A stretch of 24,027 bases of DNA from M0027 sp021713415 (GCA_021713415.1 JAKJJQ010000046.1:1-24027); one strand, 5' to 3'. Shown: positions 7,320-15,672, counted from the first letter of the stretch. Numbers and translations: made by a program. Notes: generated by a model not told the origin, from the letters alone.

Positions 7320-7525
7320 TTAAAAAAATGTAATTGGAGAGATGTTAAACCTTTTACAAAGATGATCAATATGTGTTCGTGTTAATCCTCTCTCACCATT
7401 TAAAATTTTTGAACTAATGACTGACTACCAATTTCTGGAAGGTCTGATTGTGTTAACCCATGTTCTTGTATTAAATATTGCTGTATTTCTCTTGGTTCAA
7501 AATCAATTTTACCATTCTTTATAAT
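7320..7525 (-). pseudogene. Frameshifted HigA-type antitoxin remnant
   Basis: On the minus strand an open frame reads GKIDFEPREIQQYLIQEHGL, then TQSDLPEIGSQSLV, before a stop. Shifting one frame near 7411-7416 continues as SKILNGERGLTRTHIDHLCK, then RFNISPITFF and a stop at 7320. The joined text matches the HTH of E. coli HigA, whose corresponding parts read LTLSDLPEIGSKSMVS and ISPALFI. Adding one T at the GTTCA junction restores the frame. There is no ATG at the front (the codons are ATT, ATA), so the N-terminus is also lost. No partner toxin lies upstream; the RMF-like gene occupies that place. A sequencing error could explain the frameshift but not the missing start. Confidence 0.75.
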
Positions 7526-7574
7526 CTAACATTTATATAATTAAATGCTATATTTTAGAATGGAGGACAAAATT

Positions 7575-7910
7575 ATGGGTAATATATATCATAGCTCAAA
7601 ACTAATTTTGGCTACTCAAGCAAATGTTGATCTTGAAACATCATGGATGGAAGGATATGAAAAAAGTAAGCACTCCATCATTGATGCTGAACTTCATAAT
7701 CCATACCCTGAAGATACAAAGCAATATCAATATTGGCTTGATGGTTATGATGCTGGATTAATGAATGAAAAGCCGCTTTTCCCTGATAATAAAATTGCAA
7801 ATGATGCTGTTTATAAACCTAAAAATAAAGGTAAATATATACTTGGAACAGTTCTAACAATAGCCAGTATAGCTATAATGGCATTTTTCTTTGTTGATTT
7901 AGCATCATAA
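7575..7910 (+). CDS. Small RMF-like protein with a C-terminal membrane helix
   Basis: The start at 7575 is preceded by GGAGG 8 bases upstream, giving 111 residues; a longer frame to 7545 has no ribosome binding site. Residues about 20-65 contain SWMEGYEKSKHS, NPYPED and YWLDGYDAGL. This resembles ribosome modulation factor and CrpP-like proteins (AxxxGxxA...NPY...WxxGW). Residues 90-108 form one transmembrane helix (ILGTVLTIASIAIMAFFF), which is not a feature of RMF. A TGCTATATT extended -10 lies just upstream. The RMF comparison is by pattern only, and the membrane anchor would imply a different role. Confidence 0.6.
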   Translation: MGNIYHSSKLILATQANVDLETSWMEGYEKSKHSIIDAELHNPYPEDTKQYQYWLDGYDAGLMNEKPLFPDNKIANDAVYKPKNKGKYILGTVLTIASIAIMAFFFVDLAS

Positions 7911-8260
7911 TATCAGATTTTATGCATACACTAGGCCAAAAAGTTAGTTAATAGGCAGTCTATAAATATTAAAGACAATAATCTAAAAATACTTGCTATA
8001 ACATTAGTGATTATTTTAAAAAATAGATTATAATCAATCGAAATATGGTAAGAGCGATCAACATCCTTGCTGATTGTATCCTTATCCTTTAAGAATTCCT
8101 CGCTCTTTCCTAGGGGGTTGCAATATTATTGTCACATAACCTTAAAATTTGGTATATGGGATAATTCGCCTTAATATGTGAGATAATAGCCATACAGTTC
8201 ATATCATATATTTGTCAGTGTTATTTTAAATATATTAAGAATTAAAATGTAAACTCTCTA
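7911..8260. other. Convergent intergenic region (350 bases)
   Basis: This lies between the ends of the convergent RMF-like and exporter genes. I see no protein gene. It holds a long-stemmed, GGA-rich structure at 8047-8110, a perfect TATAAT on the plus strand at 8029-8034, and the minus-strand sequence GATTATAATC followed by a T-run, which could terminate leftward transcription. Confidence 0.5.
8017..8125 (-). ncRNA. Possible GGA-rich small RNA (CsrB/RsmY-like)
   Basis: Arms at 8047-8057 and 8100-8110 pair over 10 of 11 bases. On the minus strand the enclosed sequence carries AAGGAT three times and, with its flank, five GGA triplets in about 65 bases. One copy sits exactly in a hairpin loop: ATCAGC-AAGGAT-GTTGAT (8074-8057). 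Its CAAGGATGT matches the CsrA/RsmA binding consensus CARGGAUGU. The stem has a G-U pair on this strand but an A-C mismatch on the other, favouring the minus strand. A weak terminator-like GATTGATTATAATC plus TATTTTTT follows. No good minus-strand promoter was found, and a perfect plus-strand TATAAT at 8029 leaves orientation open. Ends are approximate. Confidence 0.3.
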
Positions 8261-9463
8261 TTATCTTTTTATAATTTTTCGATTAAAAAGACACAATATA
8301 ACGGCGATTAAGCCAAAAACTAATAAAGTCATAGCTAATGGAATTGTACTTTCAACTTTCCACTCTAAAACTACCGTTGAAACAATAAAAGCAAATACAA
8401 ATTCAAAACTACCAAAAACAGCAGATGCAGTTCCAGCCATTTCACCAAAAGGTTCAATTGCTCCACCTGCTCCACCACCCATTAGCATTGCACCACCAAT
8501 GCCCATAATCATCATTGGACCCATAAAGCCCAAAATACTTAGACCAAAACTATAATACCAGTACAGCATCACAAGACCACTTATTGCCATTAATACTGCG
8601 CCAATCGTTACAGTAGCATAAGTTCCAAAACGTTTTGCACAATAACCACTGATAAAACTACCAATAAAAAATACAATACCAATTGCTGCAAAATAAAAGC
8701 CAAAATGATCAACGGGGATTTTTAATAAAGAAATAATAATATACGATGAAGATGAGAAGAATGTTAAGAAACCTGCAAATCCAGCTGCAGCGCAGAATGT
8801 ATAAATTAAAAAAGTTCTACTTTTTAAAACAGTTATATATTGTTTTAATAGGCCTCGAGTTATTTTATTACGGCGTTCAGAAGGTAGAGTTTCATTAATA
8901 TTTAATAATGCTGAAATTAAAACTAAACAACTTAAAATTGCTAATATTGCAAAGGATGCACGCCAACTAATCCACACTTCAAGATACCCGCCGATAACAG
9001 GTGCAACTAAAGGCGATAGCGCGATGGTTGAATTTAAAAAGCTATATATTTTTGCAACATCATCACCATCAAATAAATCTCTAACCATAGCAAAAGCTGA
9101 AACCATCATGCCACATGCCCCAAATGCTTGCACTATGCGGCCGATATTTAATACAGTAATATTATTGGCAATGGTACAAATAACTGAGCCTAGTATAAAA
9201 ATGACTATACTGGCTAAGACAACTTTACGTCTACCAATCTGATCACTTAACGGACCTGTAAATAACTGTCCTAGTCCAGTCATTAATAAAAATAAACTAA
9301 CTGTTAATTGTACAGAGATTTGACTTGCATTGAAATATTCTTTGATTATGGGAATGCTTGGTACATAGATATCTAAAGCAAATGCAAAACTAAATATTAA
9401 AGGGGCAATGATTAAAATAACCATTGTAACAGAGCGAGAAGCTAACGGTTTTCGTATAGACAT
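8261..9463 (-). CDS. Bcr/CflA-type MFS drug efflux transporter
   Basis: This 400-residue, 12-helix inner-membrane transporter has the MFS loop motif GPLSDQIGRRKV between helices 2 and 3. The drug:H+ antiporter segment ALSPLVAPVIGGYLE lies in helix 5, preceded by MVRDLFDGDDVAKIYS. These together are typical of the Bcr/CflA subgroup (bicyclomycin, sulfonamide or chloramphenicol export in known members). TAAGG lies 6 bases upstream of the ATG. It is divergent from a LysR gene across 105 bases containing two dyads, the usual arrangement of an exporter with its own regulator. Length and motifs are complete. The actual substrate cannot be read from sequence. Confidence 0.88.
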   Translation of the reverse strand: MSIRKPLASRSVTMVILIIAPLIFSFAFALDIYVPSIPIIKEYFNASQISVQLTVSLFLLMTGLGQLFTGPLSDQIGRRKVVLASIVIFILGSVICTIANNITVLNIGRIVQAFGACGMMVSAFAMVRDLFDGDDVAKIYSFLNSTIALSPLVAPVIGGYLEVWISWRASFAILAILSCLVLISALLNINETLPSERRNKITRGLLKQYITVLKSRTFLIYTFCAAAGFAGFLTFFSSSSYIIISLLKIPVDHFGFYFAAIGIVFFIGSFISGYCAKRFGTYATVTIGAVLMAISGLVMLYWYYSFGLSILGFMGPMMIMGIGGAMLMGGGAGGAIEPFGEMAGTASAVFGSFEFVFAFIVSTVVLEWKVESTIPLAMTLLVFGLIAVILCLFNRKIIKR

Positions 9464-9519
9464 AATTAACCTTAATTAATATTTTTTTATTTATTTAAAA
9501 TAATAGCACTTTGAGCATA

Positions 9520-9566
9520 AATGTATAATAGCATTTACATTCAAACTATTTTTGCATAAAATGCAA
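9520..9566. promoter_or_regulatory. Two dyads in the exporter-LysR divergent promoter region
   Basis: AATGTA-N10-TACATT (9520-9541) and TTGCAT-AAA-ATGCAA (9552-9566) are exact inverted repeats. The first has the T-N11-A-like spacing of LysR-type sites. The second lies 3 bases before the LysR start codon, where binding would limit its own expression. Assignment to this LysR protein is inferred from location. Confidence 0.5.
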
Positions 9567-9568
9567 TA

Positions 9569-10453
9569 ATGATTACTTTATTACAGACTTTCCTTACAGT
9601 TGTCCATAAAGGCAGTTTTACCAAAGCAGCTCAAACCTTGGGCCTGTCGGTGTCAATGATATCACGTCGAATTGAACGTTTAGAAAGTGAACTTGATGTC
9701 ATTTTATTCAAACGTAATACTCGATCGTTGGTATTAACACAACCAGGTCATCAATTATTAGATAATGCTCCGGGACTAATAAAGCATTGGCAGTCAGTGA
9801 TACAAGATATTAGCAATAAAAATAAAATAATTTGTGGTAATCTTAAAGTTGGGATTCCTAATTCAATTGCATATCAGTATATAACGCAACATATTCAAGA
9901 ATTTACTCAAGCTTATCCAGAGTTAACTATTCAATTATATAGCGGTAATCATTTATCCAATATGACAGGAGAACAGTTTGACGTCGTAATTTATTGTTCG
10001 CCTCTGCCTGACAGCAGATTAAATTATACATTTATTACTAACTGGAGAAAAGTTTTATGTGCAACTAAATCTTATTTTGATGCTCATTCAATACCAAAAC
10101 ATCCAGCTGACTTATCTAAGCATAATTGTATTGATCACTGTTATAACCATAATAAGACTTGGCGATTTGTAATAAATAAAAAAAGTGAATTTATAACCAT
10201 TAGTGGTAATCTACAAGCAAGTACAAGCCTTGATTTAAAAAATCTTGCATTATCTGGATTAGGCTTAGTATATCTACCTGAGTTTGTTATTGCATCTGAG
10301 ATTCAGCAAAATCAATTAATATCTGTTTTAGATAATTATATGCCTGATGATATACCAATGTATGCAGTTTATCAAGGAAAATTAATTCAATCGCCTAAAG
10401 TGTCAGTATTTATAGATTTTTTTAAGCAAGTTTTAACTAAATATAAAGATTAA
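9569..10453 (+). CDS. LysR-family transcriptional regulator
   Basis: This 294-residue protein has the standard LTTR layout. The N-terminal winged HTH is at residues 1-60, with GSFTKAAQTLGLSVSMISRR then IERLESELDVILFKRNTRS. A linker helix and a periplasmic-binding-protein-like effector domain from about residue 88 follow (LKVGIPNS, FDVVIYCSP, GLGLVYLPEFV). It most resembles the CrgA/AaeR-type group in the RxxxLxLTxxG region (RSLVLTQPGHQLL). It is divergent from the Bcr/CflA exporter, which it probably controls, along with itself through the dyad next to its start. No clear Shine-Dalgarno precedes the ATG. Confidence 0.9.
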   Translation: MITLLQTFLTVVHKGSFTKAAQTLGLSVSMISRRIERLESELDVILFKRNTRSLVLTQPGHQLLDNAPGLIKHWQSVIQDISNKNKIICGNLKVGIPNSIAYQYITQHIQEFTQAYPELTIQLYSGNHLSNMTGEQFDVVIYCSPLPDSRLNYTFITNWRKVLCATKSYFDAHSIPKHPADLSKHNCIDHCYNHNKTWRFVINKKSEFITISGNLQASTSLDLKNLALSGLGLVYLPEFVIASEIQQNQLISVLDNYMPDDIPMYAVYQGKLIQSPKVSVFIDFFKQVLTKYKD

Positions 10454-10473
10454 TAAGCTGATAGAGGTAAATT

Positions 10474-11925
10474 TTATAAGTAATATGCACTACGATCAAT
10501 TTCTTCTGCTTTTGGTGCAAAATCAAATATTTTAGGTGGTTGAGTTGTTCCATAATCAGGATTTTTCACTTTTACCAGTATAGGAGGCAGAGCATCTCTT
10601 AAAGTTTCCGGTAATTTACTTCTTTCAACTTCACCTAGTTTCAATCGAATCAATGTCTCAACATATACTTCCATCGTTTCTTTTTTTACTTTAGATTCGT
10701 TAAATAAACGTGTGGTATCAGGATCAGATAAATGAGATAATATTTGTGTACACTTATCTTTGTGAGGTAGCCACGATAAACGTATACTATCAAAATAGGT
10801 TTTTAATGCTTGGTGATTATTTCTACTTATTGCATTATAAATACCTTTATTTCTTTGAGATTGTAACTCTGGATTAAAAATAGTTTTCTGATCTTCATAT
10901 GTGAAACCGTCAAAATCATTAACTTTATCACAATAATGTTTAATTAAATTATGATTGCCTGTTGTTAGCATTTTTTCAAAGAAAAAATCAACCGCATATG
11001 ATTCTGATCCAATTGCATAATGAAAAGATTCTTTATCTCCGTATTTTTCTATAATATCTGTCAAATAGCGTTCTGCAATATGCTGCCAACCCCTACGTAA
11101 TGCCCTACTTAGTAGTTGGCTTATGCAAGTTTCATTTTCAATTATTGATATTGGAGGGTGCATAATGTGAAGGCTTTTATGGTCTACTTGTTTTGATGTA
11201 TTTTCTTCAAACGTAATAACAATGTGGCTTGAGTAATTATTTCCAAGCGCTGACATTATTTTTTGAGATAATATATTTTTATCTGTTCCTGACCAAACTG
11301 TATCATGATCAATGAAGTGCCATTGTTTTTTGTCAAATGCAATTGTTATTACATGATCTTCATTAAATAAATTGTATACCAATACATCTTTTTTTTCGCC
11401 ACCAATTCTGTCATATCCATCCCGTGAAGGTGCTGGTTCACCAACAGCCTCTAATACTATAGACTCATTTGATGTTAAAAATTCAACAAGATTTTGCTGA
11501 TTAAATATCTTAAGCCCCATTGCACTGGTGTATACACCTTCATAAAAACCACCATTAAATAATTTATTACCCACATGATAATCTTGTCTAGAAAACATTG
11601 GGTGAATGTTTTGCATTACTGTTTCATCATCATCATTAAATGAATTTTGGTAAACAGAAATACCATCAAAAAATGGTTTAATTAAAAGCCATAAATTATC
11701 TTTTTCAGTTAGTGGCTTATTTAATTTTCTTTTTCTTTCAGCTCTCTGTATACTTCCCTTTAAATGCCTTCTACTTTTTAATGAGTGTATTAATTCTATA
11801 CGCTTTTTAAATGTAGCAAAATCACCTCTTAATAGTGCTTGAGTTCCCATATAAGAAATACCATAACAAACGCCTTTTTCATTTGGATGATAACCTAATG
11901 TTCTCATTGCTCGACGAATTTTCAT
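10474..11925 (-). CDS. Putative YopT-like cysteine-protease effector, paralogue A
   Basis: I do not recognise a named family, but the layout is suggestive. Cys20 in KGVCYGISYMGTQALL, His191 in EDHVITIAFDK and Asp206 or Asp208 in WHFIDHDTVW follow the Cys-His-Asp order and spacing of C58 (YopT-like) proteases. There GVCxGLS opens the domain, and a histidine strand and an aspartate follow. Residues 270-420 are helical with ankyrin-like pairs such as NKGIYNAISRNNHQALKTYF. No signal peptide or membrane segment is seen. Length is 483 residues. The ATG has AAAGGG 7 bases upstream. The gene is a tandem paralogue of 12218-13693; the C-terminal parts are nearly identical while the last 30 residues differ. 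Protease activity and secretion are inferred. Confidence 0.6.
   Translation of the reverse strand: MKIRRAMRTLGYHPNEKGVCYGISYMGTQALLRGDFATFKKRIELIHSLKSRRHLKGSIQRAERKRKLNKPLTEKDNLWLLIKPFFDGISVYQNSFNDDDETVMQNIHPMFSRQDYHVGNKLFNGGFYEGVYTSAMGLKIFNQQNLVEFLTSNESIVLEAVGEPAPSRDGYDRIGGEKKDVLVYNLFNEDHVITIAFDKKQWHFIDHDTVWSGTDKNILSQKIMSALGNNYSSHIVITFEENTSKQVDHKSLHIMHPPISIIENETCISQLLSRALRRGWQHIAERYLTDIIEKYGDKESFHYAIGSESYAVDFFFEKMLTTGNHNLIKHYCDKVNDFDGFTYEDQKTIFNPELQSQRNKGIYNAISRNNHQALKTYFDSIRLSWLPHKDKCTQILSHLSDPDTTRLFNESKVKKETMEVYVETLIRLKLGEVERSKLPETLRDALPPILVKVKNPDYGTTQPPKIFDFAPKAEEIDRSAYYL
10592..10714 (-). repeat. Near-identical 3' segment shared with 12351-12473
   Basis: Bases 10592-10648 are identical to 12351-12407 (57 of 57), and 10658-10714 are identical to 12417-12473 (57 of 57). 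The 9 bases between differ at a few positions. Both stretches encode the end of the paralogues' shared C-terminal region, which is far more conserved than their middle parts. Confidence 0.8.
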
Positions 11926-11944
11926 TTTACAACCCTTTTAAGAT

Positions 11945-12053
11945 TTGATTATTATGAATCAATGCTACCTATTAAAAATTGGGATGTAAATAATATAAAA
12001 GCCTATATTGAATATATTTTGAAATATAATTAGCCAATCAATATGTATTGATT
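11945..12053. promoter_or_regulatory. Two inverted repeats with TTGATT half-sites upstream of paralogue A
   Basis: TTGATT-N6-AATCAA lies at 11945-11962, 20-37 bases before the start codon. AATCAATA-TG-TATTGATT lies at 12036-12053, about 120 bases upstream. Both are perfect and use the same half-site in opposite order. TTGATTATTAT occurs at 11945 and again at 12048. Between them, at 12016-12027, ATTTTGAAATAT matches an element at the same distance upstream of paralogue B. The flanking intergenic sequence is otherwise AT-rich and empty. Confidence 0.45.
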
Positions 12054-12217
12054 ATTATATTATGAGTATGCTTTATAATCAGTTTTAAGATCATTTATCT
12101 CATTGATATTTATTTATTAAAAATGAATTTGATAATTAATTTATTTATATTTATATCATTGATTATTTGATTTTATTTTTTGTAATATTTCTAAAAAATT
12201 TTAACTAAATATAAAGC

Positions 12218-13693
12218 TTAAAGATCAGGACTTACTGATAATAAAGGGGTTTGCTCATTAACTGGTTCACTAAATATTCTTGGAGGTGTGGCAATCATAC
12301 TGCATGAAGCATAATTAGGAAATGGCTCTCTTTTTGGTATAGGTGGCAAAGCATCTCTTAAAGTTTCCGGTAATTTACTTCTTTCAACTTCACCTAGTTT
12401 CAATCGAGTTAATGTTTCAACATATACTTCCATCGTTTCTTTTTTTACTTTAGATTCGTTAAATAAACGTGTGATATTAGAATCAGATAAATGAGATAAT
12501 ATTTGTGTACACTTATCTTCACTAAGTAGCCACGATAAACGTATACCATCAAAATAAGCTTTTAATGCTTGGTGATTATTTCTATTTATTGCTGTATAAA
12601 TACCCCTATTTCTCTGAGATTGTAATTCTGGATTAAAAATAGCTTTCTGGTCTTCATAGGTAAAACCATCAAAATCATTAACTTTATTACAATAACGTTT
12701 AATTAATCGGTGATTGCCAGTTGTTAACATTTGATTGAAAAAATGATCAACAACACGTGGGCTATTACCTATAGCTAAATGAAAATGTTTACTACGACCA
12801 TATTTATCAATAACATCATTAAAATAGGTGCTTGCGATTGATTGTAAATTCCAATGCATCGCTACATGAAGTAATTGAGCTGCTTCTATAGGTGATTTAA
12901 TTGACGATATACTAGGTTTAATGACAGGAAGATATTCATGAGATGTTGGTGTTTTTGTATTTTCCTCCATGTAAACAGCAATCGTTCCTTCATTATCTCT
13001 ATCTAAAGCATCCATTATAACATCAGCTAATTTTGATTTATTAGTTCCACAATAGATTTGATCATGATTAATTACATGCCACTGCTCTTTATCGAATGCG
13101 AGTGAAATTGTATGGCCACCATTACTTATACTATAAGATAATACATCTTTTTTTGTGGCACCAATTCTTTCATATCCATCACGCGAAGGCATAACAGATT
13201 CATCAATATCTTCAACTTCCAGCATTTTAGATTCATTTAATCTTAAAAATTCTTTCAGTGATTTTCTATTAAATATTCTAAGTTCTTTAGATTGAGTATA
13301 TACGCCTTCTTCACTAGAAGAATCATTAAATAACTCATTTCCTACATGATAGTCTTGGTGTGAAATCATCGGATGTATGTTTTGCTTTACAGTTAAATCA
13401 GATTTACTAAATGCATTTTGGTAAACAGAAATACCATCAAAAAATGGTTTGATTGAAAGTAATAAATTATCCCTTTCACTTAAAGGCTGTTTTAAAAATC
13501 TTTTAGCTTCAGCTGCTTCGATTTGACTCGTTAAATCAGTTTGGCTTAATGAATGTATTAATTCCATACGTTTTTGAAATGTAGCAAAATCATTTCTTAA
13601 TAGTGCTTGTGTTCCCATATGTGAAATACCATAACAAACACCTTTATCATCTGGATGGTAACCTAGTGCTTTCATCGCTGGAATAATATTCAT
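12218..13693 (-). CDS. Putative YopT-like cysteine-protease effector, paralogue B
   Basis: This 491-residue paralogue of the neighbouring gene has the same opening (KGVCYGISHMGTQALL, Cys20), histidine strand (GGHTISLAFDKEQW, His194) and acidic residue (VINHD, Asp211). The shared fold is therefore kept with all three presumed catalytic positions. The segment YHVGNELFN around 115 and FFDGISVYQN at 84 are also conserved between copies. The C-terminal helical region ends in a tail unrelated to that of paralogue A, apart from a PPxIF motif. GAGGG lies 7 bases before the ATG, followed by TTGC as in other genes here. The gene has its own promoter-like region with a perfect inverted repeat. It could alternatively be a transglutaminase-like or papain-like domain of another clan. 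Confidence 0.6.
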   Translation of the reverse strand: MNIIPAMKALGYHPDDKGVCYGISHMGTQALLRNDFATFQKRMELIHSLSQTDLTSQIEAAEAKRFLKQPLSERDNLLLSIKPFFDGISVYQNAFSKSDLTVKQNIHPMISHQDYHVGNELFNDSSSEEGVYTQSKELRIFNRKSLKEFLRLNESKMLEVEDIDESVMPSRDGYERIGATKKDVLSYSISNGGHTISLAFDKEQWHVINHDQIYCGTNKSKLADVIMDALDRDNEGTIAVYMEENTKTPTSHEYLPVIKPSISSIKSPIEAAQLLHVAMHWNLQSIASTYFNDVIDKYGRSKHFHLAIGNSPRVVDHFFNQMLTTGNHRLIKRYCNKVNDFDGFTYEDQKAIFNPELQSQRNRGIYTAINRNNHQALKAYFDGIRLSWLLSEDKCTQILSHLSDSNITRLFNESKVKKETMEVYVETLTRLKLGEVERSKLPETLRDALPPIPKREPFPNYASCSMIATPPRIFSEPVNEQTPLLSVSPDL

Positions 13694-13711
13694 TGTGCAA
13701 CCCTCATAATG

Positions 13712-13758
13712 TGTGATTATTATATATTTATAATCACATAAGGTTTGCTTGACTTCAA
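13712..13758 (-). promoter_or_regulatory. Promoter and perfect 9-9-9 inverted repeat upstream of paralogue B
   Basis: TGTGATTAT (13712-13720) and ATAATCACA (13730-13738) are exact reverse complements with a 9-base spacer. On the minus strand TTGAAG (13758-13753) and GATTAT (13735-13730) stand 17 bases apart, each a 4/6 match to consensus. The repeat therefore overlaps the -10, as an operator would. The TGTGA/TCACA ends recall CRP, but the spacing is too long for a CRP site. Confidence 0.45.
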
Positions 13759-13847
13759 ATATTAAAATAAAATATGATTATAATTTTGAAATATATTTTG
13801 GCGTAAGATTATTGATAGAGTGGTAAATTAAATAATAAAAAGACTGA

Positions 13848-15665
13848 TTATGTAATGTTTGTATTGTATTGACATTTCAGTATTAATTCAATTTCTAACA
13901 AACCACGAATTGAATTTACAACATAAATTATATCTGCATTTAGTAGCTCAATTTCTGAAATATTTTTTTCAATAACATCACCGCTTTCAAGTAAAACTTC
14001 TCTGCCAATTCCTGGTAATAGTCCATTATCTACTTTAGGCGTATATAATTGATTATTTATTTTAACAATTAAATTAAAAATACTTGTTTCAGTAACAAAG
14101 CCTTTATCATTAATAAAAATCACATCAAAGCAGTTAGTACTCTGTCGATATTTTGCTACGATATCATCATAAAATCCACGTACAGACTGATCCGTTGTCT
14201 TATGTTGAAATAGGATATTTGTTGAATCAATATGCTCTTTGGCAATAACCAATTTAATAGGCTGTTTGATTGGCAATGCTTCACTAAAAGTAACCAAAGT
14301 TTTGCCACATCCTGAAAGAACAACTTTAACTTTATAAGCCTTACCTACTTGTAAGTTTGTAGTTAAATCCATTAGTTGGTCTAACAACTGATAACGATCA
14401 AAAGAGAAGTTAAAATATTGAGCTGATTTTTCAATGCGATTTAAATGTTTTTCTATATGTTGATAGGATCCATCTTTATAGAGTAGACATTCAATCAAAT
14501 CGAATGGTTTTTTAACTTGTCTAACAAAATTAGCTTTTAATTGTAACTCATCCCACTCATCTTTTACCTCTGATGATATAGTGATTCCACCACCAGCACC
14601 TAATTCACCTTGTCTTGTTTTTTTATCTATTAATAAAGTGCGGATAGAAACATTAAAACACATATCGCCATTAGGTTTAATATAGCCGATACTGCCTGTA
14701 TAAAGGTTTCTAGGCTCAGTCTCAATCTCAGCAATATGTTTCATGGTACTAACTTTTGGTGCACCTGTTATTGAACCACAAGGAAAAAGCCTACTAAATA
14801 ATTGCTTTAGACTTGAAGATTGTTTTATTGTTGACTGAACAGTTGATGTCATTTGATAAACTGTTTCAAAGGTTTCGATTTCAAATAATTTAGGGACTTT
14901 TACACTACCTATTTCAGAAATTCTAGCTAAGTCATTACGTAATAAATCAACAATAATAACATTCTCAGTTTTATTCTTTAAATCATTGGCCAAAAATAGC
15001 TTATTTTGATTGTCAGTTTCAGGATTACTATGACGTTTAACTGTCCCTTTCATTGGCTTACAAGTTAATGTATCATTTGCTTTCTTAAAAAATAGCTCAG
15101 GTGAAATTGATAAGACTTGCCAGTGATCAAATTCAATATAAGTACAATATGAAGCTGATTGTTGCTGAATTAATTTAAAATAAAAATCTAAAGCACAGCC
15201 TTGAAATTTAAATTTATATTTTGAAGTTAAGTTAATCTGATAAGTTTCACCTATTTGTAAAGCATTTTGAACTTTTTGAAATTGTTTTTGATAGTTTTCA
15301 TAATCATCAATTAAATTAAAATCATAAATAAAAGCAGATTCATTAAAATCAAATTTGCTTAAAAATGTAACTAAATCAAGTTTTGATAAGTAGGTAAGTT
15401 TTTTAAATATTTTAAATGCTAATAATGGGAATTGGCTTTTACGATAATGTGGTTTTAATGCATCATCTAATAAATAACCTGTTTCAAAATTGATACAACC
15501 AACTGCATAAAAACCTTGTTTCTGATAAGTTTCTACTTTATCAATAGCTTGTAGTAAGTCATTTTCTTGGTAACAGATAACTTCTGTAACCAGTTGATCA
15601 AAATATAAAATATTATTTTCTTTTAATTTTGCATCATATAATAAAGCAAATGAACTTGTATCCAT
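13848..15665 (-). CDS. pabBC: Aminodeoxychorismate synthase component I fused to 4-amino-4-deoxychorismate lyase
   Basis: Starting at 15665, 7 bases after the upstream stop, the product is 605 residues. A longer frame to 15713 would overlap the ligase gene. The first 440 residues are PabB, of the chorismate-binding family, with GETYQINLTSKY, CKPMKGTVKR, VDLLRNDLARI and PCGSITGAPK. The rest is PabC, a PLP enzyme, with the Schiff-base lysine probably in LFQHKTTDQ. The substrate motif ETSIFNLIVK and NGLLPGIGRE follow. Together they turn chorismate into p-aminobenzoate, the cosubstrate of the FolKP protein encoded 9 kb away. The glutaminase partner PabA is not in the window. All sequence motifs are intact. 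Confidence 0.92.
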   Translation of the reverse strand: MDTSSFALLYDAKLKENNILYFDQLVTEVICYQENDLLQAIDKVETYQKQGFYAVGCINFETGYLLDDALKPHYRKSQFPLLAFKIFKKLTYLSKLDLVTFLSKFDFNESAFIYDFNLIDDYENYQKQFQKVQNALQIGETYQINLTSKYKFKFQGCALDFYFKLIQQQSASYCTYIEFDHWQVLSISPELFFKKANDTLTCKPMKGTVKRHSNPETDNQNKLFLANDLKNKTENVIIVDLLRNDLARISEIGSVKVPKLFEIETFETVYQMTSTVQSTIKQSSSLKQLFSRLFPCGSITGAPKVSTMKHIAEIETEPRNLYTGSIGYIKPNGDMCFNVSIRTLLIDKKTRQGELGAGGGITISSEVKDEWDELQLKANFVRQVKKPFDLIECLLYKDGSYQHIEKHLNRIEKSAQYFNFSFDRYQLLDQLMDLTTNLQVGKAYKVKVVLSGCGKTLVTFSEALPIKQPIKLVIAKEHIDSTNILFQHKTTDQSVRGFYDDIVAKYRQSTNCFDVIFINDKGFVTETSIFNLIVKINNQLYTPKVDNGLLPGIGREVLLESGDVIEKNISEIELLNADIIYVVNSIRGLLEIELILKCQYNTNIT

Positions 15666-15672
15666 TAATGAA

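Noticed and set aside
7225..7320. Minus-strand frame ending GGNPEFVKYPIKR as a further gene fragment
   Set aside because: It is about 24 codons with no start and no family I can name; it may be chance or debris of the higA remnant's surroundings.
9024..9242. Plus-strand open frame within the MFS gene
   Set aside because: Shadow of the exporter; no ribosome binding site and no recognisable domain.
13712..13738. CRP binding site (TGTGA...TCACA)
   Set aside because: The half-sites are separated by 17 bases instead of 6, so a CRP dimer would not fit.
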